Shown here: positions 32,569-37,302 of the stretch, piece by piece
Numbering within the stretch: the stretch's first letter is position 1
Layout of the letters: every line of letters begins with the position of its first letter
NCBI RefSeq assembly: GCF_003172955.1
Contig: NZ_QGKR01000139.1
Span: forward strand, 1 to 37,302
Length of the DNA: 37,302 nucleotides
Source of the DNA: Micromonospora acroterricola
GTDB lineage: Bacteria > Actinomycetota > Actinomycetes > Mycobacteriales > Micromonosporaceae
Direction: 5' to 3'
The notes under the pieces: generated by a model
Databases searched by the model: none
What the model was told of the DNA's origin: nothing
Seen by the model: the letters and a program-made list of their open reading frames with translations, nothing else
Made by a program: the position numbers and the translations under genes

Positions 32569-32713
32569 GGCCCTGACGGTACGGCTGGAGGCCGCCGAGA
32601 CCGACCGTGACCTGGCCCAGCGGCGGGTGGCGCAGCTCGGCGACCAGGTCAGCGACCTGGCGCTGGCGCTGGCCCGGCTGGGCGCCGCCACGCCGGACGA
32701 CGCCACCCGCTGA
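32558..32713 (+). pseudogene. C-terminal remnant of a coiled-coil gene
   Basis: Plus-strand segment of about 51 codons ending in TGA at 32711-32713 with almost every third base G or C. It reads LTALTVRLEAAETDRDLAQ, RRVAQLGDQVSDLALALAR, LGAATPDDATR: a heptad-like coiled coil typical of real protein. Upstream of about 32555 the frame becomes an antisense shadow of the TPR gene, and no start codon or ribosome site lies in the coding part. I read it as the 3' end of a gene whose 5' part is gone. The parent family is not recognisable. Confidence 0.6.
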
Positions 32714-32734
32714 CGCGGCGGGGTTGCCGGGCGG

Positions 32735-34216
32735 TCAGTGGATGCCGGCCATCAGCGCGCGGATGTGCCGGGCGAACATCACGGCGCCCAACCCGAACGC
32801 CACCGACGCGAGGCCGAAGGTGAGGAAGTAGGTCGACTCGGACCAGGTGTCGGCGAGCCGCGCCACCTGCCCGCCGATCGCGTCGCCGACGGCGGTGGCG
32901 AGGAACCACAGCCCCAGCATCTGGCTCGCGTACTTCACCGGCGCCAGCTTGGTGGTGGCGGACAGGCCGACCGGGCTCAGCGACAGCTCACCGGCCACCT
33001 GGATGGCGAACACCGCCACCAGCCACCACGGGGACACCAGGTCACCGCCGACGGCGGCCTGCGCGGCAGCGGCCATCAGCACGAACGACAGGCCGTTGAG
33101 CACCAGACCGACGGCGAACTTCACCGGCGTGGACACCCGGTTGCCCACCCGCAGCCAGAGCAGCGCGAACAGCGGCGCCCCGATGATGACCAGGATGGGG
33201 TTGACCGACTGGAGCCAGGACGCCGGGAAGGTGAAGCCGGCCACGTCCCGGTCGGTGCGCTCGGCGGCGAAGAGGTTCAGCACCGACCCGGCCTGGTCGT
33301 AGATCAGCCAGAACGCGGCGGCGAACACGAACAGCCACAGGTACGCCTTCATCCGGCTGCGTTCGGTCGCGCTGAGTTCCCGGTCGGTCATGATCCGGGC
33401 GAAGTAGCCGATGGTCACCAGCACGGTGACCGCGGTGAGCGCGTTCACCACCGTGTTGACGGTGAACAGCCCGACCAGCGCGAGGGCGCCGACGAGCACG
33501 ACGAGCACCGCGACCACCACCCCGGCGCGGGTGAGCGCCCGGCGGCGGTCGGCGCCGAGCAGAGGATCGGCGGGGCGGTCTCCGGCGTCGCCCAGATTGC
33601 GCCGGCCCAGCACGTACTGGATCACGCCGAAGGTCATGCCGACCGCGGCGACGGCGAACCCGAGGTGCCAGTTGATCTTTTCGCCGAGGAAGCCGGTGAT
33701 CAGCGGGGCGATGAACGCGCCGAGGTTGATGCCCATGTAGAAGATCGTGAAGCCGGCGTCGCGGCGGGGGGAGTCCCGGTCGTACAGGGCGCCCACCATG
33801 GTGGAGATGTTCGGTTTGAGCAGGCCGGTGCCGAGGACGATGAGGGTCATCCCGGCGAAGACGCTCCACCGGGTGGGCACCGCCATCACGTAGTGCCCGG
33901 CGGCGATCACCACCCCGCCCCACAGCACGCTGCGCCGAGCCCCGATCAGCCGGTCGGCGACCCACCCGCCGGGCAGCGCCATCAGGTACACCATCGCGTT
34001 GTACGTGCCGTAGACGGCGTTCGCGCTGGACTCGCTCAGGCCCAGCCCGTCGTCGGCGGCCTCGGCGGTGAGGTACAGCACGAGGATCGCCCGCATGCCG
34101 TAGAAGCTGAACCGCTCCCACATCTCGGTGAGGAAGAGCGTGGCCAGCGCCCGGGGATGACCGAAGAACGTCCGCCCGGTGGGGGCCGGACGCTCGATTG
34201 GGACGTCATGGGCCAT
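32735..34216 (-). CDS. POT/PTR2-family proton-coupled peptide transporter
   Basis: 493-aa major-facilitator protein with about 14 helices that imports di- and tripeptides with protons. The family signature TEMWERFSFYGMRAILVLYL (ExxERF) sits near residues 29-48, followed by GGWVADRLIGARR (the MFS loop), GLLKPNISTMVGALY (second PTR2 signature) and RDAGFTIFYMGINLGAF. ELSLSPVGLSATTKLAP near residue 410 is also typical. Length fits bacterial DtpT-like transporters. The ATG at 34216 has GGAGGT 5 nt upstream. It is divergent from rbpA and converges on the gene remnant ending at 32713. No regulator is adjacent. Confidence 0.93.
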   Translation of the reverse strand: MAHDVPIERPAPTGRTFFGHPRALATLFLTEMWERFSFYGMRAILVLYLTAEAADDGLGLSESSANAVYGTYNAMVYLMALPGGWVADRLIGARRSVLWGGVVIAAGHYVMAVPTRWSVFAGMTLIVLGTGLLKPNISTMVGALYDRDSPRRDAGFTIFYMGINLGAFIAPLITGFLGEKINWHLGFAVAAVGMTFGVIQYVLGRRNLGDAGDRPADPLLGADRRRALTRAGVVVAVLVVLVGALALVGLFTVNTVVNALTAVTVLVTIGYFARIMTDRELSATERSRMKAYLWLFVFAAAFWLIYDQAGSVLNLFAAERTDRDVAGFTFPASWLQSVNPILVIIGAPLFALLWLRVGNRVSTPVKFAVGLVLNGLSFVLMAAAAQAAVGGDLVSPWWLVAVFAIQVAGELSLSPVGLSATTKLAPVKYASQMLGLWFLATAVGDAIGGQVARLADTWSESTYFLTFGLASVAFGLGAVMFARHIRALMAGIH

Positions 34217-34370
34217 CGCAACCTCCGGTGCGCTCGGGCGGTTAACATCCCCGGTGGCAGCCGAAACACTCCACCGTTCCGAGCCGGCCGGGGATCACCT
34301 GGCCGGTTGGTCATCCTGGCCGGCTACCCTTGGTCCCGGCCCACCCGTGGATGCCTCACGCCCTCGGGCG

Positions 34371-34397
34371 GGAATGGCTCGACGGGGACGCACGGTT
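34371..34397 (+). promoter_or_regulatory. SigR/SigH-like promoter of rbpA
   Basis: GGAAT (34371-34375) and GTT (34395-34397) are 19 bp apart, matching the thiol-stress sigma factor consensus GGAAT-N18/19-GTT. It leaves a leader of about 35 nt before the rbpA ATG. In Streptomyces coelicolor rbpA is a known SigR target, which supports the reading. Confidence 0.6.
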
Positions 34398-34438
34398 ACA
34401 CCCAGAAGACCAGCACCACGAACGAGGGGAAGTCGATC

Positions 34439-34780
34439 ATGGGCGAGCGTATGCTGCGCGGAAGCCGCCTGGGCGCGGTCAGCTACGAATCCGACCGCAA
34501 CACGGAGCTCGCGCCGCGTCAGACCCGCGAGTACCTCTGCGCCAAGGGCCACCAGTTCGAGGTGCCGTTCGCCGTCGACGCCGAGGTCCCGACGACCTGG
34601 GAGTGCAAGTTCGACGGCAGCGTCGCCCGACTCGTCGACGGCAGCGAGCCGGAGCAGAAGAAGGCCAAGCCGCCGCGTACCCACTGGGACATGCTGCTGG
34701 AGCGGCGCTCGATCGCCGAGCTCGAGGACATCCTCGCCGAAAGGCTCCAGGAGGTTCGTACCCGCCGCGGCCGCGCCTGA
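34439..34780 (+). CDS. rbpA: RNA polymerase-binding protein RbpA
   Basis: 113-aa actinobacterial transcription factor that binds RNA polymerase and the principal sigma factor and stabilises the open promoter complex. The protein shows the N-terminal tail and LRGSRLGAVSYESDRNTELAPR, the core (YLCAKGHQFEVPF, VPTTWECKFDGSVARL), the basic linker KKAKPPRTH and the sigma-interaction domain WDMLLERRSIAELEDILAER. It follows the mycobacterial form closely. Three of the four residues that bind zinc in the Streptomyces protein are retained (Cys34, His38, Cys56), and the fourth is Asp59. The ATG at 34439 is preceded by gagggga 7-8 nt upstream. Monocistronic, between a SigR-like promoter and a strong terminator. 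Confidence 0.96.
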   Translation: MGERMLRGSRLGAVSYESDRNTELAPRQTREYLCAKGHQFEVPFAVDAEVPTTWECKFDGSVARLVDGSEPEQKKAKPPRTHWDMLLERRSIAELEDILAERLQEVRTRRGRA

Positions 34781-34794
34781 GCCGCACCCGCACG

Positions 34795-34840
34795 ACACGA
34801 CGGCGCCCCCGGGGGTTTTCCCCCGGGGGCGCCGTCGTGT
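34795..34840. terminator. Perfect 21-bp hairpin between convergent rbpA and fxsA
   Basis: Positions 34795-34815 and 34820-34840 are exact inverted repeats (acacgacggcgccccc... and complement) with a TTTT loop. It lies 14 bp after rbpA and 6 bp after the end of fxsA on the other strand, so it should terminate both. Confidence 0.88.
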
Positions 34841-34846
34841 CCGCGC

Positions 34847-35371
34847 TCAGTTGCGGCCAGGCTCGACGATCTCGCCCTCGATGGCCCGGCCGCCGTCGAC
34901 CACCACCGGCTGCTCCGGTTCCGGACGCGGCGTCGCTTGCGGCGCGCCCTGGCGCACCCGCACCGTACGGGGCCCGAACAGGTCACCGGCGACCATCGAC
35001 GACACCCGCCGCTCGGTGGTGCGCTGCACACCGGCGCGGGCCAGTCGCCGCACCGGCGGCACCAGCAGCAGCAACCCGACCAGCCCGCTGACCAGGCCGG
35101 GCGCCGCCAGCAGCAGCGCGCCACCCAACCCCACGAGCCCGTCGGTCACCTGCCGCCCCGGAGGCTGCCCCGCCGCGGCGGAGGAGCGGAAACCCCGCCA
35201 GGCGCGCATCCCCTCGCGGCGCAGCAGCACCAGCCCGAGCAGGGACGCGGCGAACACCAGCAGCACCGCCGCGCCGAAGCCCAGCGCCCGCCCGACCAGG
35301 ACGAACACCGCCAGCTCCAGCACCACCGCCAGCAACAGGGCCAGCGGTACGAACCTCAGTCCTCGGCGCAT
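34847..35371 (-). CDS. fxsA: FxsA-family membrane protein
   Basis: 174-aa integral membrane protein. FxsA family features: PLALLLAVVLELAVFVLVG, LRREGMRAWRGFR and a second hydrophobic pair DGLVGLGGALLLAAPGLVSGLVGLLLLVPPVRR with the conserved PG and PP. The C-terminal 55 residues are soluble and Pro/Glu-rich. In E. coli FxsA moderates phage exclusion when overproduced; the normal role is unknown. The ATG at 35371 has GAGGT 3 nt upstream, rather close. It is in the rbpA-fxsA-ppm-lnt neighbourhood conserved among actinobacteria (Rv2050-Rv2053c), which suggests an envelope-related function. Confidence 0.85.
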   Translation of the reverse strand: MRRGLRFVPLALLLAVVLELAVFVLVGRALGFGAAVLLVFAASLLGLVLLRREGMRAWRGFRSSAAAGQPPGRQVTDGLVGLGGALLLAAPGLVSGLVGLLLLVPPVRRLARAGVQRTTERRVSSMVAGDLFGPRTVRVRQGAPQATPRPEPEQPVVVDGGRAIEGEIVEPGRN

Positions 35372-35437
35372 CTCACCTCATCGCCATTCCCGCGACACAG
35401 GAGCGTGTCCCGCCCATCCAGCATGACACGGCCGCGC

Positions 35438-36247
35438 TCACGGCCACCGCACCTGACCGGTGGGGGTGCCGTGCAGGCCCCGGCGTACGGCCTGCCGGCG
35501 GTCCTGCACCGCCCAGGTGGTGATCCGCCACAGCGCCTCGGCCACGATGCGCGGGCTCATCTTGCTGTCGCCGCGCTCCCGTTCGGCGAAGGTGATCGGC
35601 ACCTCCACGATCCGTACGCCGGCCTGGTGGGCGAGCCGGGACAGCTCCACCTGGAACGAGTAGCCCTGTGAGCACACCGACGCCAGGTCGATGGCGTCCA
35701 GCGCGCTGAGCCGGTACACCCGGTAGCCGCCCGTGGCGTCGGAGACGGGCATGCCCAGCGCGAGGCGCGCGTACAGGTTGCCGCAGCGCGACAGCAGCAG
35801 CCGCCGCAGCGGCCAGTTCACGACCCGCGCGCCGCTGGTCCACCGCGACCCGATCACCACGTCCGCGTCGCGGGCGGCCCGCAGCAGCGCCGGCAGGTCC
35901 TCCGGGGCGTGTGAGCCGTCGGCGTCCATCTCCACCACGGCGTGGTAGCCGCGCTCGCGCGCCCAGTCGAACCCCGCCAGGTACGCGGCCCCGAGGCCCT
36001 GCTTGCCCTCGCGGTGCAGCACCTGCACGTGCGCGTCGCCGTCGGCGAGGTCGTCGGCGATCGCGCCGGTGCCGTCGGGGCTGTTGTCGTCGGCGATGAG
36101 GATCTGCACCGCCGGGGCGGCCCGGCGCAGCCGGTCCACGATCGCGGCGATGTTGTCGGCCTCGTTGTAGGTGGGGATCACCACCAGCACCCGGCCCACG
36201 CCGGGCACCTCGTCCGGACGCCGGATCGTATCGGTCGCCTGGATCAC
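35438..36247 (-). CDS. ppm: Polyprenol monophosphomannose synthase (GT2)
   Basis: 269-aa glycosyltransferase that moves mannose from GDP-mannose to polyprenyl phosphate, giving the donor for protein O-mannosylation and lipoglycans. GT-A features: VLVVIPTYNEADNIAAIV, ILIADDNSPDGTGAIAD, HREGKQGLGAAYLAGF, the DxD-type EMDADGSHAPEDLP, VIGSRWTSG and the acceptor-side RERGDSKMS. No membrane helices follow, so it is the dolichol-phosphate-mannose-synthase catalytic type. Starts at GTG 36247 with GGAGG 4 nt upstream. It is a separate gene from lnt, 34 bp downstream of it, whereas M. tuberculosis has the two fused as Ppm1. It may need Lnt for membrane attachment. Confidence 0.92.
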   Translation of the reverse strand: MIQATDTIRRPDEVPGVGRVLVVIPTYNEADNIAAIVDRLRRAAPAVQILIADDNSPDGTGAIADDLADGDAHVQVLHREGKQGLGAAYLAGFDWARERGYHAVVEMDADGSHAPEDLPALLRAARDADVVIGSRWTSGARVVNWPLRRLLLSRCGNLYARLALGMPVSDATGGYRVYRLSALDAIDLASVCSQGYSFQVELSRLAHQAGVRIVEVPITFAERERGDSKMSPRIVAEALWRITTWAVQDRRQAVRRGLHGTPTGQVRWP

Positions 36248-36281
36248 GGTTCCTCCGCTCCCGCCGGCGTACCGGCTGCTG

Positions 36282-37302
36282 CTATCCGGGCACGACCCGC
36301 TGCCGCCAGCGCAGCACCGCCGCGCCGACCAGGGCGGCCGCTGCCAGCCCGGCGAGCGCCAGCTCGGGCCACCAGCCGAGCCGGGTGGCGAGGGTGCGCC
36401 CGTCGTCGAGTCGCATCTGTCGCACCACGACCTCCCGGGTGTTGAACCCGGTGGCGTCGCTTACCCGCCCGTCGGGGGCGACGAACCCGGACACCCCGAC
36501 CGTGGAGGCCATCAACGCGGGCCGACCGTGCTCGACCGCCCGCAGCCGCACCATGGCCAGTTGCTGGCGGGCCTCCGCCACGTCGAAGGTGGCGTTGTTG
36601 GTCTGCACCACCAGCAGCTGCGCGCCGCCGGTGACGGTGTCGCGGACCACCTCGTCGTAGGCGACCTCGAAGCAGATCACGTCGCCGAGCACCGCCGGGC
36701 CGGCGCGTACCACGCCCGGGGTGCTCCCGGGAACGAAGTCGTTGCGGATCAGGTCGACCTGCTTGCTGACCATCCGCGCGACGTCGCGCAGCGGCACGTA
36801 CTCGGCGAACGGCACGGGGTGCCGCTTGGTGTACAGCTGGCTCAGGTCCGCGCCGGTGCCGGGCCGCCACAGGATGCCCGCGTTGCGGACCTCGCCGGGG
36901 CCGGGGCCGAGCAGCACCGCGCCGACCAGGATCGGCGCGCGGACCGTGTCGGCGGCCTGCGCGATGCGCGCCCCGGCGGCGGGGTTGCGCAGCGGGTCGA
37001 TGTCGCTGGAGTTCTCCGGCCACACCACCAGGTCGGGTTGGCGCTGCGCGCCGGAGGCGACGCGCGCGGCCAGCTCCAGGGTGGCGTCGACGTGGTTGTT
37101 GAGCACCGCCTGCCGTTGGGCGTTGAAGTCCAGCCCCAGGCGCGGCACGTTGCCCTGCACGATCGCCACGGTCACCGGGGCGCCCGACCCGGCGGTCGCG
37201 ACCGGCACGAGCAGGCCCGACGCGCCCAGCGCTACCGCGACGGCGGCCGGCACGGCCACCGGCAGCCACCGCCGCACGGGCGGCTCGCCCGCCGCCTTGC
37301 TG
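36282..37302 (-). CDS. lnt: Apolipoprotein N-acyltransferase, C-terminal part (cut by window edge)
   Basis: Integral membrane enzyme adding the third acyl chain to lipoproteins. About 340 residues are visible; the frame runs off the end of the window, so the N-terminal membrane helices are missing. The carbon-nitrogen hydrolase domain is complete, with the Glu-Lys-Cys triad visible in VVWPENSSDI, YTKRHPVPFAEYVPLR and GDVICFEVAYDEVV. NNATFDVAEARQQLAMVRLRAVEHGRP and ASTVGVSGFVAPDGRV are typical Lnt sequences. A last membrane helix (PELALAGLAAAALVGAAVL) ends RWRQRVVPG. It precedes ppm on the same strand. An internal start at 37277 exists but only because the window ends. Confidence 0.92.
   Translation of the reverse strand, partial: SKAAGEPPVRRWLPVAVPAAVAVALGASGLLVPVATAGSGAPVTVAIVQGNVPRLGLDFNAQRQAVLNNHVDATLELAARVASGAQRQPDLVVWPENSSDIDPLRNPAAGARIAQAADTVRAPILVGAVLLGPGPGEVRNAGILWRPGTGADLSQLYTKRHPVPFAEYVPLRDVARMVSKQVDLIRNDFVPGSTPGVVRAGPAVLGDVICFEVAYDEVVRDTVTGGAQLLVVQTNNATFDVAEARQQLAMVRLRAVEHGRPALMASTVGVSGFVAPDGRVSDATGFNTREVVVRQMRLDDGRTLATRLGWWPELALAGLAAAALVGAAVLRWRQRVVPG

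Noticed and set aside
32569..32706. Extra N-terminal codons of the TPR protein
   Set aside because: They read as Ser/Arg-rich nonsense and are the antisense of a plus-strand segment with near-perfect coding third-base pattern.
1..37302. tRNA, rRNA, insertion sequences, prophage or biosynthetic cluster
   Set aside because: No tRNA-like folds, transposase, integrase, terminase or PKS/NRPS motifs were seen in either strand.

Overview
The window is very GC-rich with G/C at almost every third codon position. Many genes start with GTG and overlap their neighbours by 4 bp (GTGA/ATGA). Together with mycosin/ESX genes, MarP, RbpA and a Crp nearly identical in style to mycobacterial Crp, this points to an actinomycete, most likely a Micromonospora-type member of the Micromonosporaceae. 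It looks like chromosomal backbone: I see no IS element, phage gene, tRNA, rRNA or CRISPR array.

Layout. (1) 194-700 is ppa (pyrophosphatase). (2) 732-7632 is a reduced type VII secretion (ESX) locus: eccD on the minus strand, divergent from a single-chain three-ATPase eccC, followed by the mycosin protease mycP. No eccB, eccE or WXG100 substrate gene is present in the window. (3) 7687-9223 holds two tandem PAP2 phosphatases. (4) 9236-15323 is the block known in M. tuberculosis as Rv3671c-Rv3676: marP, a CoA-type Nudix hydrolase, a TlpA-like lipoprotein and nth on the minus strand, and crp divergent. Here a CapA-like lipoprotein and a cbiZ-type amidohydrolase lie between nth and crp. (5) 15447-16190 is a metallophosphoesterase, followed by a 350-bp gap with tandem 13-mers framed by repeats. 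(6) 16541-25833 is a compact catabolic operon: TetR regulator, TIGR03084/DinB-like protein, AtuA, acyl-CoA dehydrogenase, biotin-dependent carboxylase beta and alpha subunits, and a second acyl-CoA dehydrogenase. It probably handles a methyl-branched or terpenoid acyl-CoA.

(7) 25854-30533 is a membrane/signalling group on the minus strand: a solute-binding lipoprotein translationally coupled to a polytopic membrane protein (with no ABC permease or ATPase), a receptor-type Ser/Thr kinase and a small membrane protein; one further small membrane gene is on the plus strand. (8) 30760-32713 contains what looks like a deletion scar: a TPR regulator lacking its N-terminal ATPase part, abutting on the opposite strand the C-terminal remnant of a coiled-coil gene. 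(9) 32735-37302 has a POT peptide transporter, then the rbpA-fxsA-ppm-lnt block (compare Rv2050-Rv2053c), with lnt cut by the window edge.

Regulation visible in the sequence includes a SigR/SigH-like promoter before rbpA, several leaderless-type promoters (-10 box about 6 nt before the start codon), three strong hairpin terminators, and two copies of a dispersed intergenic element inside the carboxylase operon. All family assignments come from reading motifs by eye. No database search was run.
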